Source of the DNA: Glutamicibacter arilaitensis Re117
Lineage (GTDB): Bacteria > Actinomycetota > Actinomycetes > Actinomycetales > Micrococcaceae
DNA: 50,407 nucleotides
Assembly (NCBI RefSeq): GCF_000197735.1
Contig: NC_014549.1
Span: 1-50,407 of the forward strand
Direction of reading: 5' to 3'
Shown here piece by piece: positions 32,455 through 41,752 of this stretch. The notes beneath the pieces were generated by a model. It did not search any database. It was not told the origin of the DNA and saw only the letters and a program-made list of their open reading frames with translations. Numbering within the stretch: the stretch's first letter is position 1; every line of letters starts with the position of its first letter. Both the position numbers and the translations under genes were made by a program.

Positions 32455-34247
32455 GCACCCTCCGTGCTCAACGCGGATTCAACCACCGAGAGTTCCTTCT
32501 CAGCTTCGAGAATCGTTTTCTCAGCCTCGGGATCATGGGCCAGGATCGACGCCCGCACGGCGTCAGCGTGCGGGCCAGCCATCCACGGCTGCGTGCGGAT
32601 CAACGTGGGCCGGTTACCCGAGGACAGCACCACAGCGCGCCCCTTGGGCATGGCAGCCAGGTCGTCGACGTCCAGAATGCGCTCACGGTGAAGCTGCTGC
32701 GAGACGGTGCGCTGCCCGCGCCCATACGAGGTGGAGGAAGTCAGACGGTCATAGTCACCGATCATGCGGGCAAGATCCTCGAGGAAACTGCCGTCATGGG
32801 TGGTGCCACCGCCCCCGTAGACGCGGATATTCGATGCGCTCCACAGCTTCTTCATCCCGGATTCACCCCACACCTCGACGCCCTGGGACCAGCTCTGCAG
32901 AATCGTCATGAGGATGATTCCCCGGGAACCATAGTGGCTGTAGAGGTTCGGCAGATCGCGCCACCGGCAGACGTTGGCGGCCTCGTCAAGTACTCCCACC
33001 AGAGGAGTCTTTAGCCGGCCCCCGGCAGACCGGGCGGCCAGCTCCTCAGCGGCTTCCACCACGGCGACTGTGAGCGCGGTGACCAACGGTCCCGCGGTGC
33101 CCCGGCCTTCCTTGGACAAGGAATAGAGCGTGCCCCCATCACGAACGAACCCCGCCGGGTCAAAATGCGGCCGAGTATCGGCCGCCCCGCGAGGGGTCAC
33201 CCAGGTGGAGACCTGGCGATTGGTCAGGCACGAGGCCATCTGCTGCGCCGTGCCATACACGCCGCCGCGCTGCTTTTCGGGAGCGTCAATCACACCGGCC
33301 ACCTGATCGGCGGTCAACGCGAAACCATGCTCGCGAAGAACCTCCACCGCCGTGTCATCGGTGGGACGAGTCAGCCACGTGTACACGTCGGTAATGGCCC
33401 GGTGATCCAATGCGGCAGCCAGCAACAGACCGGCCAAAAGGTCCTGGCCTGCCGGGTCAAAATAGGCATCGGTCTTAGCGCCGGGGTCACGAGAGCCAGA
33501 GGCGAAGTGCCCGGCCAGCTTGGCCGCGCGCACTTCGTCAGTGACATACGAGAGCGGATTCCACCACCAGTTCGGTTCTTCCAAGGCAATCGACTGGGGA
33601 TCAAAGACCCACACCGGGCCAGTCTTGGCCCGCACGTCCCTCGTGGCGTCCACGACGTCGCGTTTATTGGAGGTCACCAGGACGCCGCCTGGCGCATCGA
33701 GGATCGCCGGAACCGCGCGACTTGTCGTCTTACCTGTACGCGGACCCCAAATGTCGATGTGCATATCCTCCCAGGAGCCATGCAGCGGTGCTCCACCGCC
33801 GACGGTCCGGCCAATCGGCACACCGCAGGAGTTCTCGACGCCCAGCCGCTTGGCCGAAGCCTGCGCAGCCTTGGACGTCAACGATTCAATGTCCTTGCCC
33901 CGACCCATGTAGGACGCGGCACGGTCCACGCGGCTACGGCCCTTGCGCATGCGGCGAAGCATCAAGCCGAAGAGCACCGCCAGGACGATGACAACAAGGC
34001 CCATCCCGGCCAGTACCCACCATCCTGGCGCACCTGGCCAGTTCAGCTTGCCACCGAACAGACCGAACACCAGGGAGAACGGATCGGCGGGCAAAGCCTC
34101 GCCGGTCCCTGCAATCTTGTGGCCCAGGAACATCGCGGCGTAGATCGAGCCGACACCGACCACCACGACGATGATCCCGATCCAGACCAGGATCGCCTCA
34201 GAGCCCATGCCTCCGGGATCCCGGCGGCGGTTGTTTTGGATGCTCAT
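32451..34247 (-). CDS. Type IV coupling protein (VirD4/TraG-like ATPase)
   Basis: 598 aa. Two N-terminal membrane helices (about 18-42 and 75-98), Walker A GPRTGKTTS (168-176) and Walker B-type PLVGVLDEAANVC, followed by LMTILQSWSQ. It brings the relaxase-DNA complex to the channel and powers DNA export. FDPQSIALEEPNWWWNPLSY is typical of the VirD4/TraM-recognition class. ATG 34247 overlaps the VirB4-like stop. Full length for actinobacterial T4CPs. Confidence 0.94.
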   Translation of the reverse strand: MSIQNNRRRDPGGMGSEAILVWIGIIVVVVGVGSIYAAMFLGHKIAGTGEALPADPFSLVFGLFGGKLNWPGAPGWWVLAGMGLVVIVLAVLFGLMLRRMRKGRSRVDRAASYMGRGKDIESLTSKAAQASAKRLGVENSCGVPIGRTVGGGAPLHGSWEDMHIDIWGPRTGKTTSRAVPAILDAPGGVLVTSNKRDVVDATRDVRAKTGPVWVFDPQSIALEEPNWWWNPLSYVTDEVRAAKLAGHFASGSRDPGAKTDAYFDPAGQDLLAGLLLAAALDHRAITDVYTWLTRPTDDTAVEVLREHGFALTADQVAGVIDAPEKQRGGVYGTAQQMASCLTNRQVSTWVTPRGAADTRPHFDPAGFVRDGGTLYSLSKEGRGTAGPLVTALTVAVVEAAEELAARSAGGRLKTPLVGVLDEAANVCRWRDLPNLYSHYGSRGIILMTILQSWSQGVEVWGESGMKKLWSASNIRVYGGGGTTHDGSFLEDLARMIGDYDRLTSSTSYGRGQRTVSQQLHRERILDVDDLAAMPKGRAVVLSSGNRPTLIRTQPWMAGPHADAVRASILAHDPEAEKTILEAEKELSVVESALSTEGA

Positions 34248-35872
34248 GCTTCTGCCTCCTCGACGACATGCAGTGCACGGCGGCCGACGCGCGACCGTTC
34301 GTGCCAGAGCTTGTTGGTGTCATTGATAGATTTTTCAACGTCAGTCAGCTGCACATTGACGGGAATGCCTGGGCGGCCGCCAACCTTCACCAGGAATTTG
34401 CCGCGCCCCGGAGGGTCAGCTTCTTGCCCGGCAGCAGGGTCCCATGCAGGCGGGTCCTGCCAGCCGATCAACAAACCTTGTTCCGCTTCGGAGAACGGCA
34501 CCGCGGCGGTGAGCTGGGGCATCTCGGCCGAGGGCAATCCGCCGCAGATGACCATGCCGGAACGCTCAACGAAACCGCGGGCCTTCATCCGGTCCTCCTC
34601 GCTGGCCAGGGCCAGCAGGTCGCTCATGGTGTGCGAAATCATTGCCATGCCGACACCGCGTTGACGGTTCAGACGTGTCAATGCGTCGACACGATCGACC
34701 ATGCCGCGTCCGGCGCGCAGGGCACGCCACAGCTCGTCGAGGATGACGAAGTAGTGCCGCCGTGGTTCCAGCCCGGCATCAGCCAAAGCGTTGGCCACGT
34801 TGACCGTGCCGAACCCGGCAGACCAGCAGGCCAGCAACGTGGCGGCCTGTAGGTCCATTTCGGAATCGTCGATGGCGGACACGTCGTAGACCACCGGGGC
34901 ATCGCGGCGCATCGGATTCGTTGTCTGGCGGGAGAACGTCTCGCCAAGACGCCCGCCCCCCACCAGGCCGATGAGTGAGGCTTCCAGGCTCTCGGTGATC
35001 GCCTTGTAACGGTTGTCATCGCCACGGTCCAGGGCCACAGCCCGCACTTCCTCCGGGCCGTCCTGGATCACCCGGAGCAGGTCACCCAGTACCGGCACAC
35101 CCTCGTGATGAGCGTCGAGCCACTTCAAGGACCGGTCGATGATCGTTTCCTCGCGGTCCGTTGGTGGAGCTGAACGCAAAATCGTCAGGAGCGCCGAGAC
35201 CATCGTGTGTCGGCGTCCGTGTGCATCGGCCATCACCTGGGCAGCTTCCTTCTCGTGCCCGGAAGCGCGCAGCCGCTCGGCGGCTTCGGTGGCTTCGCCG
35301 GGATCAAGCACGTTCAAGTACCCGCGCCCACGGCCCAGGGTGATGATCTGGCCGCCCATGGCCTCGATGAGGTCAACATAATCGGGCTTCAAATCTCCCA
35401 GAACCAGGGGCATTACGCCGTAACCAGCCAGCCCCGTGGCCATCCGTCGAACCAGCGTCGACTTGCCCAGGCCCGGCTTGCCCAATACGAAAGCACTCGG
35501 ATTGCTGATGAGCTTGGCTCGCTGGAACCAGGAAATAGGATCGCAGCACAAGGTGGCTCCGGTGTGAATGTGGCGGCCGAGCGGGACACCAACCATCGGT
35601 GTTCCGGTGCCGATGGCAAACGGCCACATGCCGCACACCTGAACTGTGGTGCCGCGCCACTCGTCGGCTTGCTGCACATAAACTGACTGACCGCGGCCGC
35701 GGCCAATCCACCCACGCATGGGAGGTCGCTGGGGCTTGACCTCTACCGGCTCGGCCATGACTTTCAGTGCGCGCTTCTTATTGGTTTTGGAGAGGTTCTT
35801 CCACGGGTTCGGGAAGAACGACAGACCGCGCCGGGCCTCACGGTTACGTTGTTTGGCTACTTTCTGGCTCAC
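34244..35872 (-). CDS. VirB4/TraC-like conjugation ATPase
   Basis: 542 aa. Walker A GKPGLGKST (131-139), VLGDLKPDYVDLIEAMGG, Walker B FVILDELWRAL (about 372-382), and ISHTMSDLLAL (motif after Walker B). VirB4-type ATPases energise assembly and transport through the channel. It is shorter than Gram-negative VirB4 (~800 aa); the N-terminal half of VirB4 appears to be a separate protein here, the SCO6880-like gene directly upstream, with which it overlaps by 4 nt. Confidence 0.92.
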   Translation of the reverse strand: MSQKVAKQRNREARRGLSFFPNPWKNLSKTNKKRALKVMAEPVEVKPQRPPMRGWIGRGRGQSVYVQQADEWRGTTVQVCGMWPFAIGTGTPMVGVPLGRHIHTGATLCCDPISWFQRAKLISNPSAFVLGKPGLGKSTLVRRMATGLAGYGVMPLVLGDLKPDYVDLIEAMGGQIITLGRGRGYLNVLDPGEATEAAERLRASGHEKEAAQVMADAHGRRHTMVSALLTILRSAPPTDREETIIDRSLKWLDAHHEGVPVLGDLLRVIQDGPEEVRAVALDRGDDNRYKAITESLEASLIGLVGGGRLGETFSRQTTNPMRRDAPVVYDVSAIDDSEMDLQAATLLACWSAGFGTVNVANALADAGLEPRRHYFVILDELWRALRAGRGMVDRVDALTRLNRQRGVGMAMISHTMSDLLALASEEDRMKARGFVERSGMVICGGLPSAEMPQLTAAVPFSEAEQGLLIGWQDPPAWDPAAGQEADPPGRGKFLVKVGGRPGIPVNVQLTDVEKSINDTNKLWHERSRVGRRALHVVEEAEA

Positions 35873-37380
35873 AGCTTCTCCCTCAATTCAGCCGGGACCT
35901 TGATGTGCTTTGGCAGCACCAGGCCCAGGGGCAGGGCGGCGGCAAATGCCGAATCCTGCGATCCATACACCGGGCGAATACGCAGACGAGCCGTGGCGGA
36001 AAGGTTGTCGATGGCAGCTCGTGCATCGGCTTCCTTTTCCAGATCGGTCACCGTGGCCGTCACCAGCATTCCGAACTGGACCAAACCTGCACCAGAGGCT
36101 TCCTCACTGGCCGTTGCCGCCGCCGCGCGAACCGCGAGACTATCGCGGGCCGCTGGCTTGTTGGTCGACGTCACCCGGAACTCAGCGGCGCGCAGGTCTG
36201 CCTCCACCATGGCGGCTGCCTTCGCGGCGTCGATCGGACGGTACAGCAACGTGACCCGCTTACGAGCAATGTCGCGGTGCGGAGCGAGCAGGCGAGCTAG
36301 CACGCCGCTTTGGACATTGCCGCGTGGCGCCGAGGTCATTGCCCAGGTGCAGGAGTAGGCCGAATCGTGGCGGTATCCGCCCCAGGATGCCTGAGCTGCC
36401 GAAGGGCCAACATCTGGCCAGGTCAGTTCCGGCGTCTCACCTGCCGCGTGGGCTTCGTCGATCAGTACGGCGGCGGCTGGATCGTAGGCAATGCGGATCG
36501 TCTCGCATAGTTCCTGTGCTGAGAGAGGGTGTGCCGCACCGGCTCCCGTCGCCTGCAATCCAGCAGTCAGGCCAGGCAAACGAGCTGCCAGCTCGCGGGC
36601 CATTTCTTCCGCCTGGCGCTTCTTGCTACCCGAGCGGTGGGATGCATTGAACGTGATGGAGGCGAAAGCCTTCACCGTTGACGAACCAGAAGGATAGGTC
36701 ACCCGCACTTCGCCCAGCATGGCCTTGGCAAAGGCCGGGGCTTCGTCGTCCATGTTCATATCAATTTCACGACGCAAGCGCGTTCCTGAATCGGGGGCGG
36801 CTTCGATAGTTACCGAGGCCGCCTCGATGCCCGGTTCATCTCCCAGGTTTGCGAGCCAGTGACCCCAATCGGCCACCCACACGTCGATCTGTTCCTGGTC
36901 AACCAGGGCCGCGCCGTCTGGCTCGGTGCCAATGACCACAGAGAACGAGGACGTTGCCGGAGTATAGAGCAGTGCGAACTTACGCCCATAGGAATCAGTG
37001 TGCTCGGTCAACCGAGTGGGGGCAGCCAATCCAGGGAGCTGGAAAGTACCCCACAAGGCCCGGCCCAACGGACCCGAGCGGTAGATGTTCGAACCGCGGG
37101 AACGGGAGGACCACCAAGCGACGCGAGCACCGCCGCGGCTAAGAATGTTCTTGCCGTGTGAGTCCTTCGTCAGGACTGCCAACATCACCAACCCGAGGAT
37201 GCCACCGAGGATCACTGCCTCTAAAAGGCCGGCGATCATGACGACGGCAACAACCATGATCAGTCCGCCCAGCAGCAGCACTGTGCCAACAGACCCCAAT
37301 CCGAGGATGCCTGGCGACGTCGGACGCCGCCAGTTTCCGTAGGTCCGTGGACCTCTGTTCTGCATATCAACGGCTGCCAT
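35869..37380 (-). CDS. SCO6880-like T4SS membrane protein (VirB3/VirB4 N-domain-like)
   Basis: 503 aa. Start 37380 was chosen because GAAGGAGG sits eight bases before it; ATG 37422 would overlap the upstream gene by 56 bp. NRGPRTYGNWRRPTSPG at the N-terminus is the family signature, followed by two close membrane helices (about 27-70) and a large cytoplasmic region without an ATPase motif. SCO6880 proteins are standard in actinobacterial conjugation loci and are thought to act with the VirB4-like ATPase. The start overlaps the TrbL-like gene by 14 nt. Confidence 0.9.
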   Translation of the reverse strand: MAAVDMQNRGPRTYGNWRRPTSPGILGLGSVGTVLLLGGLIMVVAVVMIAGLLEAVILGGILGLVMLAVLTKDSHGKNILSRGGARVAWWSSRSRGSNIYRSGPLGRALWGTFQLPGLAAPTRLTEHTDSYGRKFALLYTPATSSFSVVIGTEPDGAALVDQEQIDVWVADWGHWLANLGDEPGIEAASVTIEAAPDSGTRLRREIDMNMDDEAPAFAKAMLGEVRVTYPSGSSTVKAFASITFNASHRSGSKKRQAEEMARELAARLPGLTAGLQATGAGAAHPLSAQELCETIRIAYDPAAAVLIDEAHAAGETPELTWPDVGPSAAQASWGGYRHDSAYSCTWAMTSAPRGNVQSGVLARLLAPHRDIARKRVTLLYRPIDAAKAAAMVEADLRAAEFRVTSTNKPAARDSLAVRAAAATASEEASGAGLVQFGMLVTATVTDLEKEADARAAIDNLSATARLRIRPVYGSQDSAFAAALPLGLVLPKHIKVPAELREKL

Positions 37381-39088
37381 CTGGCCCGCCTCCTTCTTCA
37401 CCTGTGGATTGTTCGCCGACACTTTGCGCCGCTCCTGCGGCGGCTTGGCCTGCCTTCTTGCCTGCTTCTAATGCCGCTCCCGCGGCGAGACCAACCGGAC
37501 CAGCCGCAGCACCAGCGGCAGCAGCTCCACCACCAGCGGCGGCTCCTCCGCCTGCACCGGCAGCAGCTCCACCACCGGCAGCGGCTCCTCCGCCTGCACC
37601 GGCACCAGCAGACGCCGCCGCAGCACCCTGGCCTTGTGTTGCACCCCCGGACGACGGTGCAGCTCCGGAACCTCCGCCAGATGAGGCCGCAGCCCCAGAA
37701 CCGCTACCGGAACCACTTTGCTGAGGCCCGGAGGTCTGGGCCGCCTGTGTAGCGGAATCCCCACCACCACGGCCGCCCGAAGGCCCCTGCGACCCCTGTT
37801 CTCCGTTTGAACCTGAGTTGCCATTAGGAGCCGACGAATTCGACGACCCGCCACCATTGTTCGATGCCAGGCGACCAATGGCCGCCGCGCCGCTAGGCAA
37901 GGCCGCCAATGCCCCGGCTGCCAGCATGCCTCCGGCAGCACCTCCGGCCATGGCCCCAACCATGGGAGTCACGAAGCGCATTAGGGCAGGCATCGCGAAC
38001 AAGGCAATAATCATCAGCATCAGGCCCGTAAGCACAGCCAACAAGCCAGTTCCGTCATCGGAAAAAACGTCGGTTCCGACGAGCTGGAAAGCGGCCGCAT
38101 AAATGATCGCTGCCGCAGGCTTATAGAGGATGAAGGCAACGAGCCAGCCGATGCATTTCTTGAACCAACTTTTGCCCATTTCGGTGTTGGTGAATGAAGC
38201 AGCCAAGGGGAGAATGCCTGCGAGAATGACCAGCATTCCTCCGCGTGCCACCATGAGCACAATCTGGAACGCGGCCGCGAGAATCGCGATCAACCCCAGA
38301 ATGATAATAAGGATTGCGCCAAGCCCGCCTGTTGAGGGATTTGTGGTCAAGGCAAGCAGCGTCAGCATGTTCTCTCCGAAACAAGCTGATCCCTCGGTCA
38401 CACTGCAATCCAGCGAGCCGTCGATGATCCAGACTGCAAACGAATCGGCAGCCGCGACCAGCAACCCGACAATGGTCACGCCTGCACCTGCAACTACCAC
38501 GAGGGTCAGCAGACTCTTGACTGTTTCGCGCCCAGGCTCGGCTCGCTGTTCCCAGACCATCCGCGCGCCGCCAATGATGACGGAAACAATTGCCGCTGCA
38601 CCCATGTACCACCACAGCCCAGATTGGATGAATAGCACTGCGCCACCAGCATTATTAGGTCCTGACGGCATAAGGCCCGACACCATGGCACTTGCACCTG
38701 AAATGAATACGACGGCTACCAGGATGAGGCCAATCTTGCCAACTGCTGCAACACCTTCACCCGCACGCATTCGCGTAGCGATGAGAGCGCCGAGGATGAA
38801 CAAAGAGATGATTGCGACGGCAAGGCTGATCCAGGTTACATAGCCCATAACCATGCTGATGTTCGCCGAATTTGGGGCCGAGCTGCCCGCCTCAATTGAC
38901 GATCCGCCGCCAGTTCCCGTGAGATTCGGCGTTCCGATGTGGACCCACACCGTTCCTAGCGAACCGATGGCTTTACCAAAGGCCTCCAAGATCGCGTTAG
39001 CCATATTTTCAATCGCATCGCCAACTGTCGATTCAACCCAGTTCTCTAGCTTGCAGCCAGCATCAAAAAGACCACAGTCCTTAGCCAT
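37367..39088 (-). CDS. TrbL/VirB6-like polytopic channel protein with Gly/Ala-rich tail
   Basis: 573 aa. About eight membrane helices between residues ~75 and 400 (WISLAVAIISLFILGALIAT, ILVAVVFISGASAMVSGL and others) form the inner-membrane part of the channel. From ~400 the sequence becomes a low-complexity Ser/Gly/Gln and then Gly/Ala tail of ~165 residues, probably unstructured and cytoplasmic. A GGGGAG ribosome site precedes ATG 39088. A 42-bp tandem DNA duplication lies in the tail. The start lies 6 bp beyond the VirB8-like stop. Confidence 0.88.
   Translation of the reverse strand: MAKDCGLFDAGCKLENWVESTVGDAIENMANAILEAFGKAIGSLGTVWVHIGTPNLTGTGGGSSIEAGSSAPNSANISMVMGYVTWISLAVAIISLFILGALIATRMRAGEGVAAVGKIGLILVAVVFISGASAMVSGLMPSGPNNAGGAVLFIQSGLWWYMGAAAIVSVIIGGARMVWEQRAEPGRETVKSLLTLVVVAGAGVTIVGLLVAAADSFAVWIIDGSLDCSVTEGSACFGENMLTLLALTTNPSTGGLGAILIIILGLIAILAAAFQIVLMVARGGMLVILAGILPLAASFTNTEMGKSWFKKCIGWLVAFILYKPAAAIIYAAAFQLVGTDVFSDDGTGLLAVLTGLMLMIIALFAMPALMRFVTPMVGAMAGGAAGGMLAAGALAALPSGAAAIGRLASNNGGGSSNSSAPNGNSGSNGEQGSQGPSGGRGGGDSATQAAQTSGPQQSGSGSGSGAAASSGGGSGAAPSSGGATQGQGAAAASAGAGAGGGAAAGGGAAAGAGGGAAAGGGAAAAGAAAGPVGLAAGAALEAGKKAGQAAAGAAQSVGEQSTGEEGGGPDGSR
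37519..37602 (-). repeat. 42-bp tandem duplication in the tail of the TrbL-like gene
   Basis: 37519-37560 and 37561-37602 are the same 42-bp unit with two substitutions, encoding Gly/Ala-rich residues. In-frame expansion by slippage is the simplest explanation; related shorter repeats surround it. Confidence 0.8.
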
Positions 39089-39094
39089 GTCTAT

Positions 39095-39841
39095 TCACTC
39101 TCCCCAGGCTACGTATCCTGAAACATCAGGAATCTGCGCAATTCGCAGAGGATTGGACGGATTCTGTGGCAGTAATTTCCAATCTCCGTCTTCCCACACC
39201 AGGTCATAAACGGCGGACGCATAGACAGAGTTGCCGCTGCCCACAGCCTTGGCAGCTAGATCAATTCGGGCATTTTTGCCGTCGTATTCGAGGATCTTAA
39301 AACCTGAGATACTCATCCGAGTTTCAGATGAGGCTCCCGAGCTCACTTCGGTGAGAAGATCGCTACGATTAGGGGTCTTGGCCGAGAGGAAGTACTCAAT
39401 CCAAGGACCCGATACTTCGGGCGAAGAACCCTGTACAAGGGCATTTGCGGCAGCGAATACTGCACCTTCCGGTGAATGCTGGAAACAGTAGCGGTAGTTT
39501 TTCTCGCTTTTTTCAGCAGGCCCAAATTTCGCTGAAGTTGGGTAAGCCGTTGTTCCCATATATTCCCATTTTGCTTCTGGGGCGGTGGTTAGGGAACCGC
39601 TTAGAACTTCGCCACCAAGGCCGCAAACACTCGCGCCGCCCGCGACCGCCGAAGGTTCGGTGGTCGGGGCGGCGCTGGTGCTAGTTGGCGATGACGACGA
39701 GGGCGCAGGCTCAGGATCGTTTCGGTTCGCATTGACGAACCCGATAACCACCCCGAGCACCACGATCAGGAACACCACCACAGCCGCGATGATGAATCCT
39801 GGCTTGGTGAAGGGGCTCTGTTCGTTGTCCTCAGTAGTCAT
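39095..39841 (-). CDS. VirB8-like bitopic T4SS protein
   Basis: 248 aa from ATG 39841. A short cytoplasmic N-terminus is followed by one membrane helix (PGFIIAAVVVFLIVVLGVVIG, residues ~16-36), a Ser/Thr/Pro-rich linker and a C-terminal extracellular domain (~130-248; ASAVYDLVWEDGDWKLL at the end) with the NTF2-like look of VirB8/TcpC proteins. It probably links the channel parts outside the membrane. The longer frame upstream of 39841 has biased, non-protein-like composition and overlaps the next gene. Confidence 0.82.
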   Translation of the reverse strand: MTTEDNEQSPFTKPGFIIAAVVVFLIVVLGVVIGFVNANRNDPEPAPSSSSPTSTSAAPTTEPSAVAGGASVCGLGGEVLSGSLTTAPEAKWEYMGTTAYPTSAKFGPAEKSEKNYRYCFQHSPEGAVFAAANALVQGSSPEVSGPWIEYFLSAKTPNRSDLLTEVSSGASSETRMSISGFKILEYDGKNARIDLAAKAVGSGNSVYASAVYDLVWEDGDWKLLPQNPSNPLRIAQIPDVSGYVAWGE

Positions 39842-39855
39842 TTTGATTTCTCCGA

Positions 39856-40161
39856 TCAGGCTCCGGCCAGGAAGCCAACGAGGGCGGCCGCCGCCGAAAT
39901 GACGATCACACCACCTAGTGCCATGCCGATCTTGCCGACGTGTTCGCCGCCTTCGCCGCGTCGGGAGTTGATTGCCATCAACGCTCCGGCGGCGAACAGG
40001 CCCAGGATGCAGACTGCGAGGGCAACCCATTTGCCCCAGCCCATAACCTGGTTGAAACCGCCGGTTCCCGGGGGCTGGATCGGGTCGGGGTTAGGGAGTT
40101 GGAGAGGCATCGCAGCGACAACGTCGCCCATCGTCGATGCAGCAGTCAGAAGCATGCTCAT
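39856..40161 (-). CDS. VirB2/TrbC-like small membrane protein (pilin-like)
   Basis: 101 aa with two membrane helices (about 45-62 and 80-99) and a short loop (NSRRGEGGEHVG) between them, the pattern of VirB2/TrbC pilins. The N-terminal ~40 residues are Pro-rich and could include a cleavable leader. ATG 40161 overlaps the upstream stop, and it sits directly before the VirB8-like gene. In Gram-positive systems such a protein may form part of the channel rather than a pilus. Confidence 0.8.
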   Translation of the reverse strand: MSMLLTAASTMGDVVAAMPLQLPNPDPIQPPGTGGFNQVMGWGKWVALAVCILGLFAAGALMAINSRRGEGGEHVGKIGMALGGVIVISAAAALVGFLAGA

Positions 40162-40790
40162 TGCTGTTCCTTTCGATTGGTGATGCCGTCGGCACCGGAT
40201 TGGATAAGAGCGCTTAGCTCGTCGACGAGTCGACGGACACCACGCGGGGCGTCAGGTAGAGCCACTGGCTCGTCCAAACGCCACGATTCGATCCACGGCA
40301 CAGTCCATGTGCGTGGAACTCCCCCGCCGACTACCTGCGCAAAATCGCGCAGGGGGCGAGGGAGCCGACCAGGTGCGTCCGCGACGATCACCAGGCCAAG
40401 AATTTCGATATGTGGAACCATCCCCGATGCCCACTGCGTTGCGGCGGCCTGGGCAGCTCTCAGGCCGCGCATATTGGATCGGGCCACGAGAACGACACGG
40501 ACAGGATTGTTTTCTGGCGTTCGTGGCCATCCATGGTCGGCGGCAGGCCAGTCTGGAACCAGCGTCGAAAGGCTGGATTCGCCAGCGCCACCGTGCACAC
40601 CCAACCACCATAGATCTGCGTCATTTTGGCGATCCTGAACTGGCAGTTGATCCACGCGGTCAGGCGCAGGGACGCCGCTCTGCGGGCTCACAGGCCCGGT
40701 CGCAGGTGGCACCTCCACCTCGGGGGTTTTCACGTCCACGGGCTCTGGTGATGTTGACCGAGAGAGCCACGGGTTGTTGGCATCTGTCAC
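40158..40790 (-). CDS. DUF6668-like protein, first gene of the T4SS operon
   Basis: 210 aa. A Pro-rich N-terminus precedes a degenerate P-loop-like strand (WWLGVHGGAGESSL, about 81-94), VRVVLVARSNMRGLRAAQAA and HIEILGLVIVADAPGRLP, suggesting a MinD/ParA-related fold without the usual Lys. The family name is from memory and moderate in certainty. It opens the T4SS operon and lies divergent to an HTH gene, so it may help place or regulate the machine. Confidence 0.75.
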   Translation of the reverse strand: MTDANNPWLSRSTSPEPVDVKTPEVEVPPATGPVSPQSGVPAPDRVDQLPVQDRQNDADLWWLGVHGGAGESSLSTLVPDWPAADHGWPRTPENNPVRVVLVARSNMRGLRAAQAAATQWASGMVPHIEILGLVIVADAPGRLPRPLRDFAQVVGGGVPRTWTVPWIESWRLDEPVALPDAPRGVRRLVDELSALIQSGADGITNRKEQQ

Positions 40791-40963
40791 AACGACACGC
40801 TCCGCATCATAATGGTGTACATAGGTTCCTACATCTTTATTCTATCGAGTTTAGGCAACCAGAGCAATAGAGATATACAGAGTATTTTTTAGTATTAAGG
40901 ATAGTGACACAGTATGTTTTCGTATAATATTGGTTCATGCGGACGCAATGTCGGGGGTACACC
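40791..40963. promoter_or_regulatory. Divergent promoter region of the two transfer operons
   Basis: 173 bp, clearly AT-rich. On the + strand TATAAT (40923-40928) is a good -10 box, 35 bp before the HTH start, although no good -35 is seen. On the - strand a TATGAT-like box lies near 40810. The HTH protein encoded to the right is the natural candidate to regulate both sides. Confidence 0.6.
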
Positions 40964-41206
40964 ATGACTGACGGCCTCGATGCACTATTCGAAGGTCGTC
41001 GAGCGACCTTGACCGCGCCCGAAGTCGCGGAAATCCTGGGCATGACGAAGCAAGGTGTCTATCACTGGCTGCGCGACGGGGTAATTCCCGGCTATAAGGT
41101 GGGGACCACATGGTTTATCCTTCGTGATGATTTAAAGGAGACTCTACGCAAAGGAGCTAACACTCCGCGAGTCAAAGACACCCCTGCGCCGTTGGAGGAG
41201 GAATGA
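40964..41206 (+). CDS. Small HTH (excisionase/MerR-like) regulator of the transfer operons
   Basis: 80 aa from ATG 40964 (GGGGG upstream). Winged helix: LTAPEVAEILGMTKQGVYHWLRDGVIPGYKVG, then FILRDDLKETL. The second such protein on the plasmid (the other at 3031); the two are only distantly alike. First gene of the + strand operon and divergent from the T4SS operon, so a transcriptional regulator of transfer is likely. Confidence 0.85.
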   Translation: MTDGLDALFEGRRATLTAPEVAEILGMTKQGVYHWLRDGVIPGYKVGTTWFILRDDLKETLRKGANTPRVKDTPAPLEEE

Positions 41207-41207
41207 T

Positions 41208-41750
41208 ATGCAACGAACAGCCCTAGCAGCGCTTGCCCTGACGGCCGCTCTCACGCTGAGCGCTTGCGTCGGTGGTCAGCAGGCCAACGAGCCTGCATCG
41301 AGTAATCCGCCAAGTGCTACTCCCACAATGCCTGATCTGGACCAATTCACCCCGGCACCCACGGGGCAGCTCGATGAGGACACCCAGGAAACCGCCTCAC
41401 CCGTTGCCGTTCCAACCTGGGATGAAGCCTCACGAACAAGCGTCATCAAGGCAGCGGAAACGGCAATGAAGGCCTTCGCCCGTCCGAGCCTGGACCAGAA
41501 AACCTGGTGGGCTGACGTCCAGCCGCTTCTCACGCAACAGGCCAGCGCTGACTACTCCTACGTGCAACCGGCTTCCATCCCGGCGAACAAAGTCACCGGG
41601 GCCGGAAAGCTGGTGGATGATTCCAGCGCCTACGTCGGAGTCGTGGAAGTCCCGACAAATGCAGGAACTTACACCCTCATCCTGAACCGCAGCGCTGCCA
41701 ATGCTCCGTGGAAGGTCAGCCGTTTCACCCCGCCGGAGGAGGCCAACTAA
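41208..41750 (+). CDS. Lipoprotein of the transfer operon (NTF2-like)
   Basis: 180 aa. Signal peptide with lipobox LSAC (Cys near residue 20), Pro/Ser/Thr-rich linker to ~65, and a C-terminal alpha/beta domain (SVIKAAETAMKAFARPSLDQ ... YTLILNRSAANAPWKVSRF) that resembles the extracellular NTF2-like domains of VirB8-type and related conjugation lipoproteins. GAGGAGG precedes ATG 41208. Probably an outer part of the channel working with the hydrolase encoded next. Confidence 0.82.
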   Translation: MQRTALAALALTAALTLSACVGGQQANEPASSNPPSATPTMPDLDQFTPAPTGQLDEDTQETASPVAVPTWDEASRTSVIKAAETAMKAFARPSLDQKTWWADVQPLLTQQASADYSYVQPASIPANKVTGAGKLVDDSSAYVGVVEVPTNAGTYTLILNRSAANAPWKVSRFTPPEEAN

Positions 41751-41752
41751 TC

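Noticed and set aside
31797..39902. Long + strand ORFs opposite the T4SS operon (such as 33165-34664)
   Set aside because: They are high-GC shadows: Arg/Pro/His-rich composition, no domains, and all lie opposite well-supported overlapping T4SS genes.
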